64,000 nucleotides of DNA from Marisa cornuarietis (GCA_004794655.1 SMMW01000081.1:186001-250000); one strand, 5' to 3'; positions 11,664 to 22,632 are shown, counted from the stretch's first letter. Notes: generated by a model not told the origin, from the letters alone. Numbers and translations: made by a program.

Positions 11664-11691
11664 ATGTGTGTGTGTGTGTGTGTGTGTGTGT
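11664..11691. repeat. (TG)n microsatellite
   Basis: About 13 consecutive TG units. Confidence 0.95.
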
Positions 11692-12263
11692 TGAATGTTG
11701 TGTACAACAAAATAAAAAACATAAACAGGCCTTAAAGTGGGTAAAACTTAGCAAGTAATTTAGAATCTCTTCTGATTTATAAATCTTTTGTGAGCTTTGG
11801 CCTTTTTCTAATATTAACCATATGTCACAAACCTGCTGTTTAAAATATTTTTTTTATTTATCCCGAAAGGGGACAGGGAACGGAGCTGGAAGGGGGGAGG
11901 TGTGAGCGGAAGAGTTAATGTGTTTATCGGCGTGAGGTCTGAGTGGGTGAGTCAGTGCCGTGCCGTGATGGCCGGCCGGCCGCTTAATTAACTTGTGTTG
12001 ACAAGTTGTTTTGAAAAAATAGTGATGAAAGGAGAGAGTGTTGGGGTTTCTTTGTTTCTATTGTTTCCATTGTTTTATGGTGATAAAGTCTTTTGATGAG
12101 AGCAAGGGAGGAAGAGTAGTTCCTCGTTATTAAAATGTGTCCTGAGAGGACAGAGTAGTTAGTTTCCTCGGTGTTCTCCATGTGTCCGAAGGGACCAAGT
12201 AATAGTCCTGATCAGACTGTTGCTGGGGGGAAAAACAAGTCTGAAGCAGACTTGGAGGAGAAG

Positions 12264-12400
12264 CCTTGAATGGCTGTTTGTTAGCAAGTCCTCGACAGAC
12301 GCGGTGTTTAAGCCTTGACTGGCTGTTCACAAGTCCTCAACAGACTTGTAGTGTGTAGGCCTTGACCGGCTGTGTGTTTGTGAACAAGTCCTGACGGATT
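12264..12400. repeat. Imperfect tandem repeat, period about 45-53 bp
   Basis: Three copies of the motif GCCTTGAMTGGCTGT...CAAGTCCTCRACAGAC, differing by short indels. Confidence 0.7.
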
Positions 12401-13326
12401 GTTCAGTGTCTATGTCATACTGAACCTGTTGAGGTTTTTCTTATTCTTTGTTTTCTTCGTTTGTTCTTCTTCTGACGGGGTTTCTGATGTATCTGCCTGA
12501 TTCATCTACGGTCTTATTGGATTACCACTGACTACTGGGAAAACAGCGGTACCTGCAGATGTTATCGGATTATTACAAGTGAAGACTGTTAGATTATTAT
12601 AAGTGGTGACTTTGTGTTATATACGAGTGGTGACATCTATATAAAGAACAGTGAATATTAAAAGACAATGAACGAAACTGTGTTGGGACTGTGAGATTAG
12701 TCATTGAGAGCTGCTTTGTATACATGTTTTTTTTATTTTTTTTTCTCTTCAAATTATATTTGCTTCTTTGAATTCAAATTGTGGTTGTTGTTTTAATAGT
12801 CAGTTACTGACTCGTCTGAAAGGCACTGTAGAGTGAAGGTGACACCATATCTCTATATTTGCTTAGGGAGCACAGGAGCATAAACAAAACTGCTTGCAAA
12901 ACAAAAATGCACATGCACATGTGTGTATGTATGTGGGTGTATACAAAATAATCTTTGTAGCAAGAAACATGCCAGAACCATAAATCTCAATCAATAAAAA
13001 ATGCTTGTATGTATGTAGGTGTGTATAAAGTAGGCGCTGGGTGGGTAATATTTAACAGGCTGTTTTGTAATCTCCTATAAGACCTATATATTTTTAACTA
13101 AAAAAACTTTCTCTAATATAATCAATATTTCTATATTTGCTTTGAGTGGACCTAAGCTGAAAACACATGTCGATCTGTATTATAAAAGCGCTTCAATATG
13201 CATTTCATTCACCTCCTTCAAAAAACAAAGCAAACAAAAACAAAAAACAAAAAAAATCTTTCTCGTGCCCCACTTGCTACCCTACTGTTACTAACGGAAC
13301 GAGAAACAGCTGGGTTACGTAGTACA

Positions 13327-13346
13327 AACACACACACACACACACA
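13327..13346. repeat. (CA)n microsatellite
   Basis: About ten CA units. Confidence 0.9.
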
Positions 13347-14824
13347 AAGCACATTTACCAACTAGTAATAGTATTGATATGAGGGCAGATTTCTATGAAT
13401 AGTGTGCGAATTTTGCCACTGAGAAAAGTGGGCACAAAAACACAGTGGAGCCACACTATTGTCCACTAGGTGTTGTTCGTCAACTGACAACTGACATCTT
13501 TTGCCAACTGCTGAGTGTCTTGATATAGCAATTGTTGTAGCGAGTCCTTTGTTGCATTTAGCTGTGGGGCGTCCTGCACTTGCTATGGGCGGAACGTGCA
13601 AGTCTCAGGATCCAGTGGTGGTGTTGTTGTTGCTAACGGTGTAGAGTATGGGGTTAGCTCAACTCATTCTTGATGTCAGGCTAAGCGGCAGTTTGACCCA
13701 CTGCGACGGAAGGATTTAGCCCTAGGACGGAAGTTTTTAGCCGTTTCTCAAAAAATCATAAAAAATATGACTAAAAGAGGTAGAAGAACAATTTAAATTG
13801 ATAATGATATATCGAAATGTCTAGAAAAGAAACAGTTTTACCTTGTGTTTGCTTAAAAACACACTTTTATAGTATTCTCAACAGAAAATGCCATGATAAT
13901 GAGTGCATCCCAAAACATTTTCGTGGTGACATTACACGTTTTTAAAAGCATTATTGAAAATAACATAAGGGAGGAAACTACTGAAACAGTTAGGAAATCG
14001 TCCACCATAATTCTCTTCATTGTACTGGCAGTGAATCACGTGTGATCACGTGTATTTGTGATGGAAAATTAAGCGTCATGTTCAATCGCACGTTGTTGTG
14101 TCTCCCTTTGACATGGATTTGTACTTCAACAACTGCAAAGGAGAAGAAAATAGTAAGTAATTTTAAAATTCTAATGTATATTCTAATAAAACATATATTT
14201 GTTTGGTACTTTATGTCTGTATATATATATATTGTGTAAATAATTTTATTGTTAATTCAAAAGTTCTAAAACGCATACAGTCATAATCTTTCATTTGATT
14301 TTAGTACTCGAAGACAAAACGTATATATATCTTAAAATTAACACCAAGAGAATGTTTTAAAAATGCTCTTTAAAACGATGTATTACTGATGGTTGTCTTT
14401 ACTGTAGGTTAATAAATATAAATTTTCAAAGCTGCCGGTCGAACTTTCTACCCCGGGTATTTGCTAGCCATTTTCCAAACAGAAAGACAGGTACCGTGGG
14501 AAAACGCAGAAAATTACTGTCAAACGTAAAAACTACTTCATAAAAAGATCACTCAATAGATAAATGAATCAACTATCGAATTCATTATTTTTTCATCCAA
14601 AACAACGCATTTTATGTGTGTAAAAAATTAACAAAATTTAGCCTGCCCATGTCGGCAGACTCGTTGCCGAACGTTGACGGCGTGCCTGCCCTGGTAAGCA
14701 GACGCGTCAAGAATGAATCAAAGATGGAGTTAGAAGTCGCACGGTGAGCTTCTCTTTCATGTGTTGGCTGTCAATGTTGTTGAGGTTTCTTCCGGTTCTG
14801 TTGTTGTGGTGTTCTTACTGAACG

Positions 14825-15151
14825 ATGTTGCCGTTTCTTCTCGCACTCTTCCCGATGCTATTGAACTGTTTTGTCGTGGCTCATGCCTATCAGCATCTGG
14901 TCGATGTGACCAACGTTGCCGTCTCTGATCTCCCGCACAGAAAGATCAAGCAGCTTCACCAACAGCTTACCGCCAGCTGCCGACCATGTAACTCCTCTGG
15001 AAACTTTACATATGTATCAAATTCTGGTTGTAGTGTAATCGATTATGATGAACTTCCCAAATGCCTTATAAGTAAAGGTAGGGAGCTTCAAGTTAGACCT
15101 ACGGTTGATTCCATACACCTAAAGAGATTCATGGGGCAGTCAAATCATTAA
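14825..15151 (+). CDS. Short ORF with signal-peptide-like N-terminus, uncertain
   Basis: The 108-codon frame starts at an ATG and begins MLPFLLALFPMLLNCFVVAH, a hydrophobic stretch resembling a signal peptide. A polar domain with five cysteines downstream (two as CRPC) follows. I do not recognise a family. It lies just upstream of a decayed LINE and the frame could be chance or transposon-related. An exon boundary may fall near 14940, where CGCACAG precedes AAAGATC. Confidence 0.2.
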   Translation: MLPFLLALFPMLLNCFVVAHAYQHLVDVTNVAVSDLPHRKIKQLHQQLTASCRPCNSSGNFTYVSNSGCSVIDYDELPKCLISKGRELQVRPTVDSIHLKRFMGQSNH

Positions 15152-15239
15152 ACGATAATGAAGCACCTTGACCTAATAAACTGATATGGGAATGTTTTAA
15201 ACACTCATTACATAAAACAACCTCCTTTTCAATGTTCTG

Positions 15240-15900
15240 TTTTAATTTTCTCTCTGATAGCGGTGAATTCCCAAATGCATGGACCGAGACAATTATGCAG
15301 ACATTACATAAAAACAGAAGATAGAAATAACCCTGATAATTATAGAGGAATATACCTGTCAAACAAAATGATACTGTTGGTGAGGGTCAGGCTAGTTTTA
15401 GAAGCAAAAGGTGTCATTTCACATTGCTATTACACAACCACAACTTCAACAAGTTATATGCAGCATTTATCGATTTTAATAAAACATTTGATTCTGTTGG
15501 GAGAGATATACTCTGGAATGTGCTGCATAAAAATGGTATTCATGTCAAATTACTCATAGCGATTAAGAACATGTATAATATAGTAAATGCTAAAGTTCGT
15601 GTTGGGGAATCTGACAGAGTACTTTGAATGTTCTAGGTGTTTGAAGCAAGGTGAATGTGTAGACCAGTGTTATTCTCACTATTTATTAATGAGTTAACAA
15701 ACAAAAACCGCACAAATGGTCTACATGATATGCAGCCTAGTCCAGAGTTAATACAGTTGTTTCTCCTTTATTTCCAGACGATATTGAGCTATTTTCTCAT
15801 TCAGTGGGTTTGTGCAACACCATTTCCAGGTACCTTGAAGGACTTTTTTTGGGTGCAAATGTGCACGTGAATGCAAATTTGATGAGTACTGAGACAGACC
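15240..15900 (+). pseudogene. Decayed LINE reverse transcriptase fragment
   Basis: Pieces of a non-LTR reverse transcriptase occur in order but in shifting frames. They are DNYRGIYLSN (15335-15365), an EGQASFRSK-like block (about 15380-15410), AAFIDFNKTFDSVGRDILW (about 15460-15520), a GLKQGECV/PVLFSLFINEL block (about 15640-15690) and a degraded FADDI block (about 15770). At least four frame breaks are present. The motif style is RTE/CR1-like; the clade is uncertain. Confidence 0.75.
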
Positions 15901-16083
15901 ACGACAATCATTACTTGTGATATGTAAGGCTAGGTTTGTCAAATTATAAGTTAGGAAATTAGAGTTATGCCTAAATGTATAAATACCCCAAATTTTTTGT
16001 TGATAATTGGTTTACATTTTGGGAAAAAGGTGGATGCATATTTGTCTGTTGGGTAGGGCGCATTCTTTAGTTAACTGGCGCGT

Positions 16084-16209
16084 TTATTTCCCCCCATCCC
16101 AATTCTCGACATACTCAAAATTCATCACGCATTCGTATTTTCCGTTGGAAAATGTACACTCGCCCTCACAGCAGTCGACGTGTTCGCAGGAATGATATAA
16201 GGGAGCGCA
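16084..16209 (-). CDS. Terminal exon of a secreted six-cysteine (knottin-type) peptide gene
   Basis: Behind the minus-strand acceptor TTTTGCAG (16217-16210) is a 41-codon frame ending in TAA at 16086-16084. Its cysteines are spaced C-x6-C-x5-C-C-x3-C-x8-C, the order and adjacent pair typical of inhibitor-cystine-knot peptides. Such folds occur in gastropod venom peptides and in non-venom neuropeptide or defence peptides, so toxicity cannot be inferred. The C-terminal tail is acidic and aromatic with no cysteine. The frame joins in phase 0 to the exon at 16585-16484. It differs from the longer overlapping minus-strand frame (16451-16125), which I take as a shadow. Confidence 0.55.
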   Translation of the reverse strand, partial: CAPLYHSCEHVDCCEGECTFSNGKYECVMNFEYVENWDGGK

Positions 16210-16483
16210 CTGCAAAAGAGGGAGGGAATTAATACATCACATATATAAAACATTTTTAAACAGACGTATGCGGGCACGCACACAAGCACGAACGTAAGAA
16301 CGCACGCGCAAAAGGTAAACACGCACGCACAAACACAACTCGCTAACGAATAGATGAAGGAGCAGTTCACATCTGTTACAGTCCATATAGACACTGACAT
16401 GTGTATAACCTCTCCTACGTCAGACATTAATGAAAGATGCCCTCCCGACATAGAGCAATCATAAAAGATAATTTAATATCTAC

Positions 16484-16585
16484 CCTTGTTGTGGCATGGA
16501 CATGGTCTACCCCGGCTGCATCTGCCTGATATGTGGACGACATAGTTACCATCAGTAACATGGCGCACAGCAGTAGTCTCACCAC
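16484..16585 (-). CDS. Signal-peptide exon of the six-cysteine peptide gene
   Basis: The exon is 102 bp (34 codons) with acceptor TACACAG and donor AGG/GTAGAT. It encodes a hydrophobic run rich in Leu/Met, then a small-residue cleavage-site-like segment (A-x-A) and a short polar propeptide-like stretch. The first codon reads GTG, with an in-frame TGA just upstream. Either the ATG sits in an unseen upstream exon or the start has been lost. The intron to the cysteine exon is 274 bp. The other frame of this exon is also open and contains three cysteines, so the frame choice rests on the signal-peptide character plus phase match. Confidence 0.5.
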
Positions 16586-16713
16586 CTGTGTACATCAGGC
16601 ATGACTACCGGTGAAAATAAGAACTGATACTAATAACACACGAGCTAAGGTGACTGATAATAGAAACACATGGGTACAGATGATGATGACTGATAAAGAT
16701 CACACCATTTTAC

Positions 16714-16751
16714 AGGTCAGTCAGTCAGCCAGTCAGTCAGTCAGTCAGTCG
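16714..16751. repeat. (CAGT)n microsatellite at a LINE 3' end
   Basis: Nine near-perfect tetranucleotides sit directly beyond the 3' end of the minus-strand LINE, so they are probably its simple-repeat tail. Confidence 0.85.
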
Positions 16752-18625
16752 TACCTTGACCGGCACCTGTCGTTGGGGGGAGCACATGGACAGACGCGGC
16801 AGCTGACAGGGTCCGCCACTCTTGCCTATTGTGGGCGATAGTTAGCAGGTCCTGTATAGGACGACCAGTCCAGTCTTTGATGTTCGTAAGTCAGTTCTTC
16901 CTCTGACCACCGCGGTTTCGGCCACCCTCCAAGGTGTCTTGAAGGATAGACTTCGACAGGGTGTCGTGCCGGGTCACATGACCAAAGAAGACCTGCTTAC
17001 GTCGCTTGACTGTTGATAGTAGAGGTTCCTGGTGTCCTTGAGTGTGGCAATCTTGTTTCGTTAAAAGTACTTTGTTATCGTACGAAGTAGCTTGTTCTGT
17101 GTTCTTTGAGATTCGGAGCTGCCCCCACAGGAGCTTGTTCTCGAGTAGTTGGATTATCCCTTCCGTTTCGGCGAGTCCATGTGTCACATCCGCAGAGCAG
17201 GATCGGCACTACCAGGGATTTGTACAGCTTGTACTTGGTAGTGAACTTTATGGCAGATTCTATCTAGTCTTGCAATTCCCGCTGTTGCTGTTGCGATCTT
17301 TATGCGGATATCTGGAGTAGAGCTGCCGTCCTTGAAGAGAGTGACTCCCAAGTACTTGAAGCTGCTTACCTCTTCGAGCTGTACCCGATCATATAGGTGT
17401 CTGCTTTGCCAGTGCCAATCATCATAACGTTGCTCTTTTCAGTAAACTGGTCAGGCTCTGCAGTTCTTTGTTAATGCCTGCTAACAGATTTATGTCGTCT
17501 GGAAAATGGAACATGAAGCTTTCCAAAAAGATATTAAACAGCACCCATGAGAGGGGACATCCTTCAGGTACGCCTACTGTAGTGCAAAAATATGCAACTA
17601 TTTGGTTATTCAGCAGGACTGTGCTCGTTGAGTGTTTGTATAGCGCTTCGATGACTTCAACAAGGCCTTCGTCGATGTTGAATTTTCGCTTCACATGCCA
17701 AAGCCCCTCGAGCCTTTAGAAAATGATAGAAGTTGTGGTAGATGTTCTGCTGATGCCGAAGATGCTCTTCTATAAGGATGCGACAGTTGAAGATTTGCTC
17801 AACTATGCTTGTACGTGGTCTCAATCCAGCCTGCTCTTCAGCTAGCAGTTCCTCTGCGGTCTTGCTGATGCGGTTCTTGCTTAGGTGGCTGATAAGGCTT
17901 ATGGTTCAGTAGCACTGTTTGCTGTTTCTTTTTTTGGGAGGGTTGTGATTAGTGACTGCATCTACTCTCTTGGCCATTCCTTGCGTTCCCAGACTCTTTG
18001 GCACAGGACAGTCAGGGCTTTTTTAGTTTCTTCCCCACCCTGCTTGAGCAGCTCAGCTGGCACTTTATCGACGCCTGGCAACATTCCTCTCTTCAGACTA
18101 TGTACAGCTCTTTTGACCTCTTTTCGTAGGACTGGCAGGTCTGCAGGTTCTCTGTCTCTAGTCTGGTTACTTTGGAGGATGTTGGCGTCGGTCTTAAGCT
18201 GAAGTTGTACAGGTGTTTACAGTACTCAGTCCATCGGTTGAGTACAGCATTGCTTTCTGCGAGAAGTTGGCCATCCCTTTCTTTGATGACTGAGGTCTTG
18301 TGCTTATCTGTCTTAGTGAGGGTCTTAAATAGTTGCTAGGTCCTTTTGCTGTCACCTCATGCCATTCCATTCTCCATGTCATCTATTCATACAAATCTTA
18401 TTTAGGACTGACGATGTTAGTATTCATATCTAGCAAGAACCGATTGAACTTTAAACCGATTGCTATACATTGAAGGACCTCTAGTCTATATTCGAGCTGC
18501 TCCAGTGCGGTCTCCTCTTTCCCACTCTTGTCTAGCGCGTAGGCTTTCCGTAAAGAATCAAGGACCACCATTTGTCTACCATGTCTAGGGCGTGAGCATG
18601 CGCAACGCAGAGTTCCCCCCACCCT
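16752..18625 (-). pseudogene. Decayed LINE (RTE-like) reverse transcriptase, minus strand
   Basis: Reading leftwards, the frames encode the spacer before the RT (NRFLLDMNTNIVSPK), then ADLPVLRKEVKRAVHSLKRG, then PGVDKVPAELLKQGGEETKK. A palm block follows with KFNIDEGLVEVIEALYKHS, a GVPEGCPLSWVLFN motif (canonical RQGCPLSP) and FPDDINLLAG, where the canonical Y/FADD Ala is Pro. The C-terminal block FGHVTRHDTLSKSILQ and EWRTLSAA complete it. Many frameshifts and stops are present. The element ends in a (CAGT)n tail at 16714-16751. The endonuclease domain is missing. Confidence 0.85.
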
Positions 18626-19380
18626 GCTGCCTTTATCTCTTACATCATTGTGTGTTATTTAAATGACGCCATTCTAAAGAAGACAAGACATGACGTCATC
18701 AGCTCAACATGGAGTCTAACCGCTTAAAATTTGTAAGCACATAGTTGAACAGGTCCATCATAGACGTGCTGCTAACAAATTACATAAAACTAAATCATTC
18801 ACGTCGGTTTCTATTGTTATAAACTGACTGTTTCTTGTCTTTTATGGAAAAAAGCTCAGTTAATTGATTCATATCACAACAGAGAATGAATATTTCAAAG
18901 GTAACTGAGTTTTGTACTCAACACGTCACCGGATGAAGAGAAAGCAAATTTATATTTGAGAAGGTGGAAAGGCAGAAAAATAAAGCAAATATAATGATAT
19001 CAAGGAGAAGAAAAAAATTGTACAGACCTTTACAGATCTCATCATTGTCGCTAGGAAAGAGTTCACTTCTTGAGATGCTCAAAGTAGTAACCGAATCCTT
19101 GGTTTCCTTTAGAATTTACATTATATGAAAAATGGCGTCACTTATCACGTGATTTCTGTCTCGATTATTGATATGGAAATTACCCAATGATGTTGCCAAG
19201 CTCTAAATAAAATTATGGGTATTGCTAAACGATTACTAAAAATATCGAAATTTTTCCTTATTTTGGTTTTTATAGTCAGAGCGGGCAGCCCTAACACAAC
19301 CTGCGGAAGTTTTAACCACACACAGTTCTCTGCAATTCTTCCAGCGGATACTTAATTTCTAACCACTCTAGGAGGAGCTG
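18626..19380. other. No gene recognised
   Basis: AT-rich DNA between the LINE and the candidate first exon at 19.4 kb. I see no motif. Confidence 0.5.
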
Positions 19381-19395
19381 ACACTGGCCCCTTAC

Positions 19396-19548
19396 CTTCC
19401 CCCGCGTAACGATGGTGCAAATCCAACGCACACGTCGACAACCCAAGCGACGATAGACCAGTTCCAATGACGATGGAACGCAGCATCCTGTTTATGGCCG
19501 GGCCCACGCACCCCTCCTGAGCTCCGTCCGGACCGCTCGATGGTCAGC
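19396..19548 (-). CDS. Candidate first exon with start codon and splice donor
   Basis: On the minus strand an ATG at 19486-19484 opens 30 codons. They begin MLRSIVIGTGLSSLGLSTCA, a weak signal-peptide-like stretch, and run to a perfect donor AAG/GTAAGG at 19396. A TATA box lies about 90 bp upstream of the ATG. The transcription start is placed near 19548 only by its usual distance from the TATA box. It could be the first exon of the six-cysteine gene 2.8 kb downstream, with the LINE in its intron. However, its phase-1 donor does not match the phase-0 frame there. Confidence 0.35.
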
Positions 19549-19573
19549 AACTCCCTGCCTGGTTACGGTCGGG

Positions 19574-19581
19574 CTTATATA
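19574..19581 (-). promoter_or_regulatory. TATA box TATATAAG
   Basis: A consensus TATATAAG on the minus strand precedes a GC-rich leader and an ATG. Confidence 0.4.
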
Positions 19582-19879
19582 CCCAGCTAAAGTCAAGACG
19601 GATGGCAGAATGTTCGTTTCAGCTAGAATTATGTCATTAAGTTTAATACATCTATTGTACTAGCGTTTGAGCAAGTGGTCTTCTCAGCTAATGACATTCT
19701 TCTATTCAAGACAGTAAATAAACGGATGCTCGTCTCAGCACGTTACATCGTTTTAGTCAATACATATACTGCCATAGCATATGAGCAAAATTTTCGTTAC
19801 AGTCTAGACAAACACTGACATATATTTACATATGAGGAAATCATTCTCGTCTCAAAATACTCCCACAGTATATCAAGAA

Positions 19880-20242
19880 GGCGACGGTTAGGTCACGTGT
19901 GCCGCATGCCTCCAGACTCAATCCCCAGAACAGCCCTGCGATGGACACCACAAGGAAAAAGGAACAGAGACGTGAAGGCGATCCATGGAAAAGGACCTCA
20001 AGAACAGAGGCCTATCACTCGAGACAGCACAGCCCCCAGAACAGCAGCAGACAGAACCAGATGGAGGCCCCTTGCTGTTGCCTCACGTGCAAGACGGCAC
20101 AAAGAGGACTGATTGATAGATGGCTCGACCGTTAAACAAAATGACTTAGTCGAACTTACCGTTAGACGAAAGGACTTAGTCAAACTGACCCTAGTTGAAT
20201 CGACCTTAGTCGAACTGACCTTAGTCGAATCGACCAGGAACC
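19880..20242. mobile_element. Truncated right end of the MULE-like element at the array border
   Basis: It starts inside the LINE C-terminal fragment (frame to 20112) and includes the right inverted terminus with its short tandem motifs. It matches the same part of the full elements almost base for base. Confidence 0.85.
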
Positions 20243-20580
20243 GTCATTCAGCATCTTATTGGGACCATACCGCTCAGTAACTTATGCAGTTCAGTATCTC
20301 ACTTGGACCAACAGCGATAATTTCTTATAATTTCTCAATAATTTCTTAAATCTCAATTTTAAGATATGTGTTTGCTTTCATACACATTATTTTAACTAGT
20401 ACAGTGTCACTTTACTCTTGATCCATATTTAAATCAAATTCATTTAGCATTTGCATCCGCCATGTTATTTCTGTTTGTGTTTTTTTAAAAATAAGTTTAT
20501 TATTATTTTGTTCTATTATTTTTTTTTAATTTAGTTATTTTATTCTAAGTAGGTTTAAACCTATAATATTTATTCTTCCA

Positions 20581-20628
20581 GTTAGTACTTGGATGGGTGA
20601 CCGCCTGGGAACACCGGGTGCTGTAGGC
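20581..20628 (+). pseudogene. 5S rRNA 3' fragment (unit 1)
   Basis: The last 48 nt of 5S rRNA, from GTTAGTACTTGGATGGGTGA to CTGTAGGC. Box C survives but box A is absent, so RNA polymerase III transcription is not expected. An AT-rich stretch replaces the 5' part. Confidence 0.95.
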
Positions 20629-20929
20629 AAAACCTTTTCTTTTCTTTCTTGGATTTATTAAATTGTTCTCTGTTTAGTGACATGAACTTTAAGTTTCTTC
20701 CCATCTTCATTTCTAAGCATGTTCTACTTTAGGCATTGGGGACATGCAAAGTGTTCTCTTCTGTGCATTCTGTTATATTCATCTCCTGGTTTCAAGCCGT
20801 GCTTGTCTTCGTATTTAGAGCATCAATGTCATGTTATCTCTCCTTAGTACAAAAAATTTCGAGAAAATTGTATTTCGCTGCTCGACCACCTTGCTCTCCA
20901 TGAGACCATCATGCTTCAACCTGTATCAC

Positions 20930-20995
20930 GCCATGCCATGCCATGCCATGCCATGCCACGCCATACCACACCATACCATACCATACCACACCACA
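20930..20995. repeat. (CCATG)n/(CCATA)n repeat
   Basis: Pentanucleotide repeat between the 5S fragment and U2. Copy number varies between units (five in units 1-3, three in unit 4). Confidence 0.9.
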
Positions 20996-21321
20996 GACTG
21001 AGGCTAATTAAGCTTAGAAAATAAAGAATGTAGCAGTGAAAGAGTTATGGGATGCTAAGGGTTAATTTAGCATACATGCGCTTTGCTAGAAACAGACGGT
21101 TGAGTGACATCCCCCATCGGGACACGTGTAATAAATAAATCAGGTGTTTACGGATAAAGTGAACCCGTACACGTTATGCCTGTTAAGAGAAAAGACACGG
21201 ATCGTGGGACACCGAGCATAACAGCAATGAACTAACTAACGAGCTAACTAACAGGGAAGCCGACGACGTCTTTCTAAGTGGTACCTTCTTTGACGTTGAA
21301 TTTGATTGCTCCCCGAGAAGG

Positions 21322-21511
21322 GAGTGGGCCATTCCTGGAGGTACTGCAATACCAGGCCAACCCGTGACAGAGGTGGAGCAAGCCCCTAACACTCCGTCAT
21401 AGCTCAAAAATCAGTTTAATATCGAAGTCTCCCGATGGGAGACGTATCAGATATTAAGCTGATAAGAACAGATACTACACTTTGATCTTAGCCAAAAGGC
21501 CGAGAAGCGAT
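21322..21511 (-). ncRNA. U2: U2 snRNA (unit 1)
   Basis: The full 190-nt gene is read on the minus strand. The 5' end is ATCGCTTCTCGGCCTTTTGG. The branch-point recognition segment GTGTAGTATCTGTTC is intact, followed by stem IIa/b, an Sm-type site (TGATTTTTGAGC) and the 3' stem-loop CCTGGTATTGCAGTACCTCC. U2 pairs with the intron branch site in the major spliceosome. A conserved block 47-89 bp upstream may be its proximal element. It is divergently oriented to the 5S gene 1.4 kb away and embedded in the repeat unit. This is the only complete U2 per unit, so it is the likely functional copy. Confidence 0.97.
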
Positions 21512-21557
21512 ACCTAACACATGTGCAGTTGACGACAGGTAGCGTCTGACTTTCCGT

Positions 21558-21600
21558 GACATTCGGGTTTGGCAACACAGCATGCCATTCAAGTCATTTC
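21558..21600 (-). promoter_or_regulatory. Candidate proximal sequence element upstream of U2
   Basis: The block CATTCGGGTTTGGCAACA and its continuation lie 47-89 bp upstream of U2. The block is preserved upstream of the otherwise decayed U2 relic of the third module (about 25,658-25,700). The position fits a snRNA PSE; the assignment is inference. Confidence 0.4.
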
Positions 21601-22228
21601 AATGGAGAAGATCGGCCATTTGTAAGGGCGTCTTTTATATTCTACGGCAGTAGTTGTTATCTTCCACGTTTTACCGTATTTCTACAGCTACTTTCTCACG
21701 ATGATACACTAAGAAAATAGTGATAAACATCTCGTTTTCGAATCTTCTCCCAGCATGAGCAAGGGAAACAACCCCAGTCCCTCGGCAACTTTCCAACACA
21801 CAAACGGGACCTGCTGATGGACGGACACTTGATCGCCTTTTGCTGCAAACAGGCTTTTGTTGTTTCACCCTCCATCCCATCCCATCCCACCCACACTCCA
21901 ACCTACATTGCACTTCAGATTCTAGACCAAGTTCACCGTGTGGTGTGTAACAGTGTTACGAGATTCAAGAAAATACACTGCTGGTATACGTTTTTTTTCG
22001 TTCTCTCTCTCTTTCTTTCTCTCTGTGGCTTATTTTGCATTTTGGGTTGGACAGAGCAGACTGGGTTGTGAATTGTACAGCAAGATGTTCTTCCTCTGCT
22101 GTTTTCTTCTCTCTAACATTGAACGTGCGCCTCGTCGGCAACAAACAGGAGGAAAAGGAGCCACGAAGATAAACGGATATGATTAGATGGAGGTATTGGA
22201 GAACTGTGGACGGCCATTGGCTCGCTAA

Positions 22229-22357
22229 ATTTAGGAGAGTTAGGAGGGCATTAGGAGATTCTGCCGATCTGGTTGGCTATCTGACGCAGAGAAGATCACA
22301 CGGCTGGGCTCTCCACGCGGCCACCGCGTATTCTTCTCTGTAGCATTTCTCCTAAAT
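22229..22357. mobile_element. Small palindromic (MITE-like) element (unit 1, module A)
   Basis: 129 bp bounded by inverted termini ATTTAGGAGA / TCTCCTAAAT, with an inner stem CAGAGAAGA / TCTTCTCTG. It recurs in module B and, inverted and partial, near 26,090-26,160. No coding capacity. Confidence 0.5.
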
Positions 22358-22632
22358 CGATCAAAGGGACGCAACGCACGACTAAAGCGGAGGGAAGGGG
22401 ACTTGGGTGGTGTGAAGCTTGGTGATTTTATTAATGAAAGTGTAAATGAGTTGGGTTTTTTTCCATTTGCCTTACTATTTCTTGGTCTATTTTAAGCAAT
22501 AAAGGTAGATCAAATATTTGACAATATTCAATTATTTTAAAGACTTGACCCGTATCGCGAGGGAGGGTCCGTGAGCTTTCACTGAGCGAAAAGCGAACCA
22601 CACAAATTTAAATAAAATTGCATACACTACGT

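Larger units (their letters stand above)
9915..14640. other. 4.7-kb stretch without a confident gene
   Basis: This is AT-rich DNA with microsatellites and a short imperfect tandem repeat, listed separately. A possible small exon follows TTTTCAG at about 10750-10757, with a frame open for about 60 codons, but no domain is recognisable. A GC-rich patch at 11,870-11,990 (palindromic GGCCGGCCGGCC) stands out against the AT-rich surroundings. Confidence 0.5.

Noticed and set aside
16125..16451. 108-codon minus-strand frame overlapping the six-cysteine exon
   Set aside because: Its Cys/Val-rich middle comes from translating a CGCA-type simple repeat, and it runs through the intron.
21183..21407. 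74-codon minus-strand frame repeated in every unit
   Set aside because: It overlaps the U2 gene and its 3' flank; repetition follows from the array, not from coding.
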